Shown: piece by piece, positions 7,846 to 15,152 of the stretch
Numbering within the stretch: the stretch's first letter is position 1
How the letters are laid out: the number at the start of each line of letters is the position of its first letter
NCBI RefSeq assembly: GCF_000384315.1
Contig: NZ_ARVW01000001.1
Location: 5,704,157-5,768,156 of the forward strand
Reading direction: 5' to 3'
DNA: 64,000 bases
From: Amycolatopsis nigrescens CSC17Ta-90
GTDB lineage: Bacteria; Actinomycetota; Actinomycetes; Mycobacteriales; Pseudonocardiaceae
Made by a program: the position numbers and the translations under genes
Notes under the pieces: generated by a model
Told to the model about the DNA's origin: nothing
What the model saw: the letters and a program-made list of their open reading frames with translations, nothing else
Database searches by the model: none

Positions 7846-8736
7846 CTAGAAGGTGGGGAGGGTGTGCCAGGCGAGGCCGGGGTCGGGGGCGTCGTCGCGG
7901 AGGACGCTGCCCTCGATCAGGCCGTAGGGACGGTCGGCCGCGTAGAAGACCTCGTTGTCGTTGGTCAGCCCGAACGGCTCGAGGTTCACCAGGAAATGGT
8001 GCTTGTTCGGCAGCGAAAGGCGGACCTCCGCGACCTCCGGCCGGGACTGGAGCACCGCCTCGCCCATCGCGTAAAGCGTCTGCTGCAAGGAAAGACTGTG
8101 CTTGGTGGCGAAGGTCTCCAGCATGATCCGGCGGATCTCGGTGAAACTTTCGCGCCAGTCCACGTCCCCGCCGGCGTAGCGCCAGCGCGCGGTGACCGCG
8201 GTGGCCAGGATCCGGTCGTCGGTCTCGGCCAGCGTGGTGTACTCGTCGCGGGGGAAGCCGTGGAACTCCGAGCCGGTCGACTTGAGCACCACCAGCCCGG
8301 TCAGCCCGGAGACCACCCATGCCTGGTCGCCCTGCACGGTGACCGCGGTGGTGCGCGACTCGTCGCCGGCGCCGGAGAACGCGTGCTCGTGCGGCCGGCC
8401 GTCCACCTGGATCCGGTTCCAGCCGTGCTCGGAGATCAGCACGCGGGCGCCTTCGATGTGCTCGAACCCGCCGACGAAATGCCTGGCCAGTCGCAGGGCG
8501 AAGTCCTCGATCTCGCCGACCGGGCTCTCCCTGGCGAAGGCGTACACGGTGTTCTTCTGCGTGTCGGTCGCGACCACGTCGGCGTTGTCGCCGGTGAGGT
8601 GGGTGGCTTCGAGCCTGCCGCGCAGCGAGGTGGACACGGTGAGGTCCTTGAGCTGGTGCACGTCGCCGTCGCGCCGCACCGTGACCATGCGGACCTCGGC
8701 CTTGCCGTATTGGTTGGGCCCCAACTTGATTGCCAA
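7846..8736 (-). CDS. Uricase (urate oxidase)
   Basis: The 296-residue protein belongs to the cofactor-free uricase family. It oxidises urate with O2 to 5-hydroxyisourate and H2O2. Diagnostic motifs are YGKAEVRMV near the N-terminus (catalytic Lys), ATDTQKNTVY at about residue 57 (catalytic Thr of the Lys-Thr dyad), and SLPNKHHFLVNL near residue 244. The length matches the family (about 300). The start is TTG at 8736, reading MAIKLGPNQYGKAEVR, with GGGAG ten bases upstream. The preceding HIU hydrolase stop is only 6 bases away, so the two consecutive pathway enzymes are co-transcribed. Confidence 0.96.
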   Translation of the reverse strand: MAIKLGPNQYGKAEVRMVTVRRDGDVHQLKDLTVSTSLRGRLEATHLTGDNADVVATDTQKNTVYAFARESPVGEIEDFALRLARHFVGGFEHIEGARVLISEHGWNRIQVDGRPHEHAFSGAGDESRTTAVTVQGDQAWVVSGLTGLVVLKSTGSEFHGFPRDEYTTLAETDDRILATAVTARWRYAGGDVDWRESFTEIRRIMLETFATKHSLSLQQTLYAMGEAVLQSRPEVAEVRLSLPNKHHFLVNLEPFGLTNDNEVFYAADRPYGLIEGSVLRDDAPDPGLAWHTLPTF

Positions 8737-8742
8737 GGCGGA

Positions 8743-9060
8743 TCAGCTCCCTCGGTAGGTCGAGTAGGCGAACGGGCTGAGCAGGATCGGCACGTGGTGG
8801 TGCGCGGCCGGTTCGGTGATCCGGAAGCACACGCTGACCTCCGGGAAGAACCCCTGCTCACCCAGGTAGGACCCGGTGTCGAAGACCAGCCGGTACTCCC
8901 CGGCGGGCAGGCTGTCCGGGCCGAGGTCGCGGATCCGGCCGTCGTCGTCGGTGCTGCCCTCGGCGACGAGTTCGCCGGACCGCGTTTCCAGCCGGACGGG
9001 AACGCCCTTCGCCGGCCGGCCCGCGGTCGTGTCGAGCACGTGCGTGGTCACGAGACTCAT
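8743..9060 (-). CDS. 5-hydroxyisourate hydrolase (transthyretin-like)
   Basis: The 105-residue transthyretin-related protein hydrolyses 5-hydroxyisourate, the uricase product, to OHCU. The N-terminal THVLDTTAGRPA and C-terminal SPFAYSTYRGS carry the family signature; the C-terminal YRGS tetrapeptide distinguishes true HIU hydrolases from transthyretin. It is a normal family length and probably acts as a tetramer. The ATG is at 9060. It lies between OHCU decarboxylase (34 bases upstream) and uricase (6 bases downstream) in reaction-clustered order. Confidence 0.95.
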   Translation of the reverse strand: MSLVTTHVLDTTAGRPAKGVPVRLETRSGELVAEGSTDDDGRIRDLGPDSLPAGEYRLVFDTGSYLGEQGFFPEVSVCFRITEPAAHHHVPILLSPFAYSTYRGS

Positions 9061-9094
9061 GGCGCCTCCACGGGAACGAGTGTGTCGGCGCGCC

Positions 9095-9607
9095 TCATCG
9101 GACCGCCTTTTCCAGTCGTAGCAACGCGATCTTCGCCAGCTCGCGGCCGGCGACCAGCAGTTCGGTGTCCTGGTCGTTGCCGAGCCTGGCGCGCAGGTCG
9201 GCCAGCAGCTCCTCGCCGGACCGCCCGCTCGCGCAGACCAGGTAGACCTGGCCGAACCGCTGCTCGTACTCGGCGTTGGCCTGCTTGAACAGTTCCGCCG
9301 CCGAATCGTCCACACCGGACTGCTCCGAGCGCGACCAGCCGGCGGCTGCCTGCTCCGGCGCGGCCTTCTCGCCGATCCTGGGGTGCGCGGCGATGGCCGC
9401 GCTGATCTCCTCGGCGCGCAGTGGAGTGGCGGCTTCCGCGGCTTCCCGCAGTCGCGCGTGGTCGGCGTACGGCCGCCCGGCCAGCACCGCGCGCACCCAG
9501 CGCGGCACGTCCAGGCAGGCGCTGAGCAGGGCTTCGGCCCGGGGCAGGGCCGCGGAGTTGAACTCGGCCAGTGTCATCGTGGTGGCCGTGCTCGGCGGAG
9601 GAGACAT
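9095..9607 (-). CDS. OHCU decarboxylase
   Basis: The 170-residue protein of the UraD/PucL-N family converts 2-oxo-4-hydroxy-4-carboxy-5-ureidoimidazoline to S-allantoin. The motif HPRIG holds the catalytic His of the family, and NAEYEQRFGQVYLVCASGRS is the usual substrate-pocket segment. The ATG at 9607 follows GAAGGAG; an internal Met at codon 11 (MTLAEFNSAALP) is an alternative start nearer the conserved domain. It is the first structural gene of the minus-strand urate operon, and its upstream region carries a 15-bp palindrome at 9686-9700. Confidence 0.93.
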   Translation of the reverse strand: MSPPPSTATTMTLAEFNSAALPRAEALLSACLDVPRWVRAVLAGRPYADHARLREAAEAATPLRAEEISAAIAAHPRIGEKAAPEQAAAGWSRSEQSGVDDSAAELFKQANAEYEQRFGQVYLVCASGRSGEELLADLRARLGNDQDTELLVAGRELAKIALLRLEKAVR

Positions 9608-9622
9608 CCAGGCTCCTTCAAC

Positions 9623-9700
9623 GAATTTTGCATCGTGGAAACGAAATTCTGCTGACAGGAACGGTACGACCCGGTTCCGGAGGCGTCAACACTTTGTTGA
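9623..9700. promoter_or_regulatory. Candidate control region of the urate operon
   Basis: This AT-rich gap between the regulator and the OHCU decarboxylase holds a 15-bp palindrome TCAACA-ctt-TGTTGA (9686-9700). It also holds an inverted repeat GAATTT...AAATTC (9623-9628 and 9644-9649) enclosing TCG-n6-CGAAA. These look like operator sites for the urate arm, but I cannot assign them to a particular protein. Confidence 0.4.
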
Positions 9701-9717
9701 ATTTGATCTTTGCTGAC

Positions 9718-10197
9718 TCACGGGGTCTCCCGGTTCAGGTAGTTGTACACGGTGAACCGGGTGACGCCGAGCGCTTCGGCCACCAGCGCCGCGGATTTAC
9801 GCAGCTGAAACGCGCCGCGCTCCTCCAGCAGTCGGACCGCGCGCTGCTTGCCGGGACGGTCAAGCTCGGCGAGCGCGGCCCCGAGTTCGGACTCCACTTC
9901 GCGGATCAGCCCGTCCAGGACGCTCGACGGTGACCCCGTAGCGCCCGCGGGCCGGGGCTCGGTGCCGCTGTGCAGTCGCAGGGTGAACCGGGTCGCGCCG
10001 CCGTCCAGCGCCGCGCGGGCGATCGACGGCAGCGCGTCGAGCAGCCGGTCGGCATCCCCGCGGGCCGAGGTGCCCAGCGGGCCGAAATCGGTGTGCAGCC
10101 CGGCTTCCGCGGCGGCTTCGTGCGCCCGTACGGCATGCGCCGGCGGCTCGCCTTCGCCGCGGAAGGGCTCGCTGGTGAACTCCGCTTCCAGTTCCAC
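9718..10197 (-). CDS. Probable transcriptional regulator, thiamine-binding-like fold plus HTH
   Basis: The 159-residue protein appears to have two parts. Residues about 30-75 (DFGPLGTSARGDADRLLDAL and ATRFTLRLH) look like the ferredoxin-like MTH1187/YkoF thiamine-binding fold, which has a G-T-x3-G-D motif. The C-terminal 50 residues end with a helix-turn-helix, LVAEALGVTRFTVYNYLNRE. The start is GTG at 10197 with no strong ribosome-binding site. It is the first minus-strand gene of the urate arm, 110 bases upstream of the OHCU decarboxylase, and divergent from hyi. A role as local regulator of purine catabolism is inferred from position; the ligand is unknown. Confidence 0.7.
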   Translation of the reverse strand: MELEAEFTSEPFRGEGEPPAHAVRAHEAAAEAGLHTDFGPLGTSARGDADRLLDALPSIARAALDGGATRFTLRLHSGTEPRPAGATGSPSSVLDGLIREVESELGAALAELDRPGKQRAVRLLEERGAFQLRKSAALVAEALGVTRFTVYNYLNRETP

Positions 10198-10263
10198 TCG
10201 CGCAAGGTAGCGCGTGCCGTGGCGGCCGGCTGTCCGTTGACGTGGGTCACACCATCGGGTTAC

Positions 10264-10300
10264 TCTCGTTATGCGAAAAGATAATTCCGCAATACGAAAC
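10264..10300. promoter_or_regulatory. Tandem IclR-type operator candidates upstream of hyi
   Basis: Two imperfect palindromes share a half-site: TCG-TTATG-CGAAA (10266-10278) and TTCCG-CAATA-CGAAA (10285-10299). Their centres are 21 bp apart, two helical turns, so a regulator would bind one DNA face. The TTCCG-n5-CGRAA form resembles IclR-family sites (AllR-like regulators control allantoin/glyoxylate genes in other bacteria). No IclR gene is in the window. Confidence 0.45.
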
Positions 10301-10316
10301 CTTGGCGAGGTGCCCG

Positions 10317-11144
10317 TTGAGCGCTATACCCGGGACACGTCACTCCCTGCACTACGACGTGAACCTGTCCATCCTGTTCACCGAGCTGCCCGTGCCCGAG
10401 CGACCGGCGGCCGCCCGCGCGGCCGGGTTCGACGCCGTGGAGTTCTGGTGGCCCTTCGACGTCGCGGTGCCCGGCGACCGCGCGGTGTCGGAGTTCGAAC
10501 GAGCGGTCACCGACGCCGGGGTCGACCTGGTGGGGCTGAACTTCTTCGCCGGTGACATGCCCGGCGGCGATCGCGGGCTGGTGTCATGGCCCGGCCGGGA
10601 GAGCGAGTTCTCCGACAGCGTGCAACTGGCCGTCGGGCTAGCCGAACGGCTCGGCTGCCGCACCTTCAACGCGTTGTACGGCAACCGGGTGGACGGCGCG
10701 GACCCGGCCGCGCAGGACGAGCTGGCACTGTCCAATTTGGACTTCGCGGCGCGCGAGGCGGCCGGGATCGGCGCCAAGCTGGTACTCGAACCGCTCTCCG
10801 GTGCGTCCCGCTACCCGCTGCTCACCGCGGCCGACGCGGTGGCCGTGCTGGACAAGCTCGGCCGCGAGAACGTGCTGCTGCTCGCCGACCTCTACCACCT
10901 GGCCGTGAACGGGGACGACCTGGACGCGGTGATCGCCGAGCACACACCGCGGATCGGCCACGTGCAGATCGCGGACGTGCCGGGCCGGAACCAGCCCGGT
11001 ACCGGCGCACTGGACATCGAAGGTCATCTCGCCGCCCTCGAAGCTGCCGGATATCACGGCTTCGCGGGCCTGGAGTACAAGCCGACCGGCGCGAGCGACC
11101 AGTCCTTCGACTGGCTGCCGCGGGAGCGAAGGGGAACTTCATGA
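10317..11144 (+). CDS. hyi: Hydroxypyruvate isomerase
   Basis: The TIM-barrel protein of the Hyi/xylose-isomerase-like family (about 275 residues) interconverts hydroxypyruvate and tartronate semialdehyde. Visible features are YDVNLSILFTELP at the N-terminus, LNFFAGDMPGGDRG, LVLEPLSG with the metal-binding Glu, and IGHVQIADVPGRNQPGTG, the most conserved Hyi segment. I place the start at TTG 10317 because GGCGAGG sits just upstream; the frame stays open further upstream but crosses the operator region. The stop overlaps the ATG of the next gene (ATGA). The hyi-glxR-gcl order is the classic glyoxylate-to-glycerate module. Confidence 0.9.
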   Translation: MSAIPGTRHSLHYDVNLSILFTELPVPERPAAARAAGFDAVEFWWPFDVAVPGDRAVSEFERAVTDAGVDLVGLNFFAGDMPGGDRGLVSWPGRESEFSDSVQLAVGLAERLGCRTFNALYGNRVDGADPAAQDELALSNLDFAAREAAGIGAKLVLEPLSGASRYPLLTAADAVAVLDKLGRENVLLLADLYHLAVNGDDLDAVIAEHTPRIGHVQIADVPGRNQPGTGALDIEGHLAALEAAGYHGFAGLEYKPTGASDQSFDWLPRERRGTS

Positions 11145-12031
11145 GCAAGATCGGATTCATCGGGCTCGGCATCATGGGCGGGCCGATGTCGGCGCACCTG
11201 GTGGCCGCCGGGCACGACGTGAGCGGCTACGACGTTGGCGCGGACGCGCTGGCCAGGCTGGTGGACCAGGGCGGCCACGGCGCCACCGGGGTCGCCGACG
11301 CGGTGGACGGCGCGGAGATCGTGATCACCATGCTGCCGAACCACCCGCAGGTGGAGGAGGTGGTGCTCGGCGACGGCGGCGTGCTGGACACGGCCAAGCG
11401 CGGCACGCTGCTGATCGACATGAGCACGATCCGCCCGGAGACCTCGGTGGCGGTGGCGCAGGCCGCGCAGGACAACGGGATTCGCGTGCTGGACGCGCCC
11501 GTGTCCGGTGGTGAGGCCGGCGCCAAGCAGGCCGCACTGTCCATTATGGTCGGTGGCGAGGCCGCCGATTTCGCGGCCGCGCAGCCGATCTTCGACGTCC
11601 TCGGCAAGACCATCGTGCACGTCGGCCCGCATGGCGCCGGGCAGGTGGTGAAGGCGGCGAACCAACTGCTGGTCGGCGGGATCTACGGGCTGGTCGGCGA
11701 GGCCATCGTGCTGATGGAGGCCTCCGGCGTGGATGCCGGGATCGGCCTCGACGTGCTGGCCGGCGGGCTGGCCGCGAACCGGATCCTGGACCTCAAGCGC
11801 GAGTCCATGGTGGCAAGGCAGTTCCAGCCCGGCTTCCGGATCGACCTGCACCACAAGGACATGGGCATCGCGCTGGCCGCCGCCAGGCAGGCCGACGTGG
11901 CGCTGCCGCTGACCGGCCTGGTCGCCCAGCTCGTTGCCTCGGCCCGCGCGATGGGGCACGGCTCGCTGGACCACTCGGCGTTGCTGAAGGTCACCGAAGA
12001 GCTTTCCGGCCGAGCGCAGAAGGAAGGCTGA
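11141..12031 (+). CDS. glxR: 2-hydroxy-3-oxopropionate (tartronate semialdehyde) reductase
   Basis: The 296-residue protein belongs to the beta-hydroxyacid dehydrogenase family. The N-terminal Rossmann fold begins IGFIGLGIMGGPM (dinucleotide motif GxGxxG). The substrate-binding motif DAPVSGGEAGAKQA follows at about residues 117-130, and the catalytic-Lys segment GHGAGQVVKAANQ-type sequence lies near residue 170 (here PHGAGQVVKAANQ). It reduces tartronate semialdehyde from Gcl to glycerate with NAD(P)H. The ATG overlaps the hyi stop by four bases and the gcl ATG is 2 bases after its own stop, so the three genes form one transcript. Confidence 0.93.
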   Translation: MSKIGFIGLGIMGGPMSAHLVAAGHDVSGYDVGADALARLVDQGGHGATGVADAVDGAEIVITMLPNHPQVEEVVLGDGGVLDTAKRGTLLIDMSTIRPETSVAVAQAAQDNGIRVLDAPVSGGEAGAKQAALSIMVGGEAADFAAAQPIFDVLGKTIVHVGPHGAGQVVKAANQLLVGGIYGLVGEAIVLMEASGVDAGIGLDVLAGGLAANRILDLKRESMVARQFQPGFRIDLHHKDMGIALAAARQADVALPLTGLVAQLVASARAMGHGSLDHSALLKVTEELSGRAQKEG

Positions 12032-12033
12032 CC

Positions 12034-13728
12034 ATGCCGAAGATTCCCGTTATGCAGGCCGTGGTCCAGGTGCTCGCCAGCGAGGGGGTGGACACCGTGT
12101 TCGGCTGCCCCGGTGCCGCGATCCTCCCGCTGTACCAAGCGCTTCAGGGCAGCGGCATCGAGCACCTCGTGGTCCGCCACGAAGAGGGCGCCACCCACAT
12201 GGCGGACGGCTGGGCGCGCACGAACGGCAACGTCGGCGTTGCCATCGGCACCTCCGGGCCGGCCGGCACGAACATGATCACCGGGCTGTACACCGCGCAG
12301 GCCGACTCCATTCCGATCATCTGCATCACCGGCCAGGCGGACTCGCGGAAACTGCACACCGAGGCGTTCCAGGCGGTGGACATCGTGGAGATCGCCAAGC
12401 CGGTGACGAAATGGGCGGTGCAGGCCAAGGAGGCGGCCCAGCTGCCGTGGCTGTTCCGCGAGGCGTTCCGGATCGCCAGGTCCGGGCGGCCGGGGCCGGT
12501 GCTGATCGACCTGCCGATCGACATCCAGAAGCAGGAGATCGAGTGGGACGCCAGTATCGACGCCCCGTTGCCGGTCACCGTGCCCACGCCGGCCCCGGCC
12601 CGCGTCGAACGCGCGCTGGACATGCTGCTCGCCGCCGAACGGCCGCTGATCCTGGCCGGTGGCGGGGTGGTGATCGGCGAGGCCGAGGTGCAGCTGCGCG
12701 CGCTGGCCGAGTTGCTCGGTGTGCCGGTCCAGGTCACCCTGATGGGCAAGGGAAGCTTCCCCGAGGACCACGAGCTGTTCTCCGGTATGGCCGGAATCCA
12801 GACTTCGCAGCGGTACGCGAACGCGGCCTTCCTGGAGGCCGATCTGGTGCTCGCGCTGGGTGCTCGGTTCGGCGACCGGCACACCGGCGCGCTGGAGGTG
12901 TACCGGGGTGAGCGGAAGTTCATCCAGGTGGACATCGAGCCCACCCAGCTCGGCAAGGTGTTCGGGCCCGACCTCGGCATCGTCTCCGACACCAAGGCTT
13001 TCCTGAACGCGCTGCTCGCCGTGGCCGAGGACCGGCAGGTCACCCCGGGCTTCTCGCCGTGGGTGCGGCGGGTAAACGAGCTGAAGGAGCTGCTGCCGCG
13101 CCGCGAGGACTTCGAGGACACGCCGATCAAGGCACCGCGGGTGTTCAAGGAGATCAACGAGTTCTACGGCGCGGAGACCTACTTCGTCACCGCGATCGGG
13201 CTGTACCAGATCTGGTCCGGCCAGTTCCAGCGCGCGCACCTGCCCCGGCACTACCAGGTGTGCGGGCAGGCCGGCCCGCTCGGCTGGGAGATCCCGGCCG
13301 CGATCGGGGTGAAGAAGGCCCGCCCGGACGCCGAGGTGGTCGGGGTGGTCGGCGACTACTCGTTCCAGTTCCTGGTCGAGGAGCTGGCGGTGGCCGCCCA
13401 GTACGACGTGCCGTTCGTGCTGATCATGCTGAACAACGAGTACCTCGGGCTGATCCGGCAGGCCGAGCGCGGCTACGACATGAACTTCCAGGTGGACATC
13501 CACTACGACAGCCACGGCACGGACAACGTCAAGATCATGGAGGCGTACGGCTGCTCCGGCACCCGCGTGGTGGAGCCGGCGGAGATCCAGCCGTCGCTGG
13601 AGTGGGCGCGCAAGGAGGCCGAGCGGACCAACCGCCCGGTGCTGGTGGAGATCATGATCGAGCGGGAGGCGAACGCGGCCATGGGCGTCGCCCTCGACTC
13701 CGTGGTCGAGTTCGAACCCGCCCCTTGA
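12034..13728 (+). CDS. gcl: Glyoxylate carboligase-like ThDP enzyme
   Basis: The 564-residue thiamine-diphosphate enzyme has the usual three domains. ThDP-pocket segment RHEEGATHMADG is at about residues 48-59, then TSGPAGTNMITGLY, and the C-terminal ThDP/Mg-binding block is GDYSFQFLVEELAVAAQ...LNN. It condenses two glyoxylates to tartronate semialdehyde plus CO2, with hyi and glxR on the same transcript. Oddity: well-studied Gcl proteins replace the conserved catalytic Glu with Val (RHVEG), whereas here Glu is present (RHEEG, Glu50), as in acetolactate-synthase-type enzymes. It is also about 30 residues shorter than typical Gcl. Context makes Gcl most likely, but a related carboligase specificity is possible. 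Confidence 0.85.
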   Translation: MPKIPVMQAVVQVLASEGVDTVFGCPGAAILPLYQALQGSGIEHLVVRHEEGATHMADGWARTNGNVGVAIGTSGPAGTNMITGLYTAQADSIPIICITGQADSRKLHTEAFQAVDIVEIAKPVTKWAVQAKEAAQLPWLFREAFRIARSGRPGPVLIDLPIDIQKQEIEWDASIDAPLPVTVPTPAPARVERALDMLLAAERPLILAGGGVVIGEAEVQLRALAELLGVPVQVTLMGKGSFPEDHELFSGMAGIQTSQRYANAAFLEADLVLALGARFGDRHTGALEVYRGERKFIQVDIEPTQLGKVFGPDLGIVSDTKAFLNALLAVAEDRQVTPGFSPWVRRVNELKELLPRREDFEDTPIKAPRVFKEINEFYGAETYFVTAIGLYQIWSGQFQRAHLPRHYQVCGQAGPLGWEIPAAIGVKKARPDAEVVGVVGDYSFQFLVEELAVAAQYDVPFVLIMLNNEYLGLIRQAERGYDMNFQVDIHYDSHGTDNVKIMEAYGCSGTRVVEPAEIQPSLEWARKEAERTNRPVLVEIMIEREANAAMGVALDSVVEFEPAP

Positions 13729-13734
13729 GGTCGT

Positions 13735-13785
13735 CCGTGAAGGGCACCTTGCCTACCTTGAACGTAGGCAAGGTGCCCTTCACGG
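13735..13785. terminator. Perfect 22-bp-arm stem-loop after gcl, family member B
   Basis: Arms 13735-13756 and 13764-13785 are perfectly complementary over 22 bp, with the 7-base loop CTTGAAC. It starts 7 bases after the gcl stop and ends 28 bases before allB. It can act as a terminator or partial terminator between the glyoxylate and allantoin genes. Its sequence is homologous to the stem-loop at 7776-7832. Confidence 0.8.
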
Positions 13786-13812
13786 CGTCGGGTGTGAGGG
13801 CGGAGAGAGGGA

Positions 13813-15150
13813 GTGGTGTGGGTGGAGCTGGTGTTCAGGGCGAAACGGGTGGTGACGCCGGTTGGTGAGGTCGCGCGGTGTGTGGGGGTGACGGACGGCC
13901 GGATTGTGGCGATCGAGCCGCTGGAGGCGGGGCTGACCGGGGAAAGGGTGGTCGAGCTCGGCGAGGACGTGGCCCTGCTGCCCGGGCTGGTCGACACCCA
14001 TGTGCACGTCAACGACCCCGGCCGCAGCGAGTGGGAGGGCTTCGAGACGGCGACCGCGGCCGCCGCGGCCGGTGGCATCACGACCATCGTGGACATGCCG
14101 CTGAACAGCCTGCCGCCCACGGTCGACGTGCCGGCGTTGGAGGTCAAGCGGAAGGCCGCCGAAGGCAGGGTGCACGTGGACGTCGGTTTCTGGGGCGGCG
14201 CGATCTCCGGAAACCTGGACGAGCTGCGCGGGCTGCACGACGCCGGGGTGTTCGGCTTCAAGTGCTTCCTGCTGCACTCCGGGGTGGACGAGTTCCCGCC
14301 GGTGGACGCCACCGAGCTGGAGGCCGCGTTGCGCGCGCTGCGGGACTTCGGCGCGCTGATGATCGTGCACGCCGAGGACTCGGACGCCATCGAGCACGCG
14401 CCGGACACCCACGGCGAGCAGTACGACGGCTTTCTGCGTTCCCGCCCGCGCGGAGCGGAGAACGTGGCGATCGCGCGGCTGATCGAGCTGGCCCGCTGGA
14501 CCGGGGCGCGGGTGCACATCCTGCACCTGTCCTCCTCGGACGCGCTGCCGATGATCGCCAGTGCCCGCCGGGACGGGGTGGCGGTCACCGCGGAGACCTG
14601 CCCGCACTACCTGAGCTTCACCGCGGAGGAGATCGGCGACGGCGCCACCCAGTTCAAGTGCTGCCCGCCGATCCGCGAGGCGGCCAACCGCGAGCTGCTC
14701 TGGCGCGGACTGGCCGACGGGGTGATCGACTGCGTGGTCAGCGACCATTCACCCTGCACGCCCGAGCTGAAACGCTTCGACACCGGCGACTTCGGGGTGG
14801 CCTGGGGCGGGATCGCGAGCCTGCAGCTCGGCCTGCCCGCGGTGTGGACGCAGGCACGACAGCGCGGGTTCACGCTGTCCGACGTCGTCCGGTGGATGGC
14901 CGAGCGCCCGGCCGCGCAGGCCGGGATGCGGCGCAAGGGCCGGATCGCGCTCGGGTACGACGCGGACTTCTGCGTGTTCGCCCCCGATGAGGCTTTCGTG
15001 GTCGACGTGGCGAAACTGCGCCACCGCAACCCGGTCTCCGCCTACCACGGCCGTCCGCTGGCCGGAGTGGTGCGTCAGACCTGGTTGCGGGGAACGGAAA
15101 TCGACGGGGAGCAGCCGCGTGGCGCGCTGCTGTCCCGGGGAATGTGCTGA
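13813..15150 (+). CDS. allB: Allantoinase
   Basis: The 445-residue amidohydrolase of the dihydroorotase/allantoinase type opens the allantoin ring to allantoate. It is recognised by the metal-binding [19 protein letters not shown], the carboxylated-Lys segment [35 protein letters not shown] and the active-site Asp in VVSDHSPC. Family length is about 445-455. The GTG at 13813 is used here with GAGAGGGA upstream; GTG codons at 13816 and 13822 are near-equivalent alternatives. It follows the strong stem-loop after gcl and its end overlaps the start region of allantoicase. Confidence 0.95.
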   Translation: MVWVELVFRAKRVVTPVGEVARCVGVTDGRIVAIEPLEAGLTGERVVELGEDVALLPGLVDTHVHVNDPGRSEWEGFETATAAAAAGGITTIVDMPLNSLPPTVDVPALEVKRKAAEGRVHVDVGFWGGAISGNLDELRGLHDAGVFGFKCFLLHSGVDEFPPVDATELEAALRALRDFGALMIVHAEDSDAIEHAPDTHGEQYDGFLRSRPRGAENVAIARLIELARWTGARVHILHLSSSDALPMIASARRDGVAVTAETCPHYLSFTAEEIGDGATQFKCCPPIREAANRELLWRGLADGVIDCVVSDHSPCTPELKRFDTGDFGVAWGGIASLQLGLPAVWTQARQRGFTLSDVVRWMAERPAAQAGMRRKGRIALGYDADFCVFAPDEAFVVDVAKLRHRNPVSAYHGRPLAGVVRQTWLRGTEIDGEQPRGALLSRGMC

Positions 15151-15152
15151 AG

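Noticed and set aside
6437..8830. 797-codon open frame joining the permease with the uricase/HIU hydrolase region
   Set aside because: Only the part from GTG 7753 has permease homology; the rest is an out-of-frame shadow of uricase and HIU hydrolase.
11683..13515. 610-codon minus-strand frame opposite gcl
   Set aside because: GC-rich shadow of gcl and glxR; no recognisable domain, and the plus strand carries the conserved enzymes.
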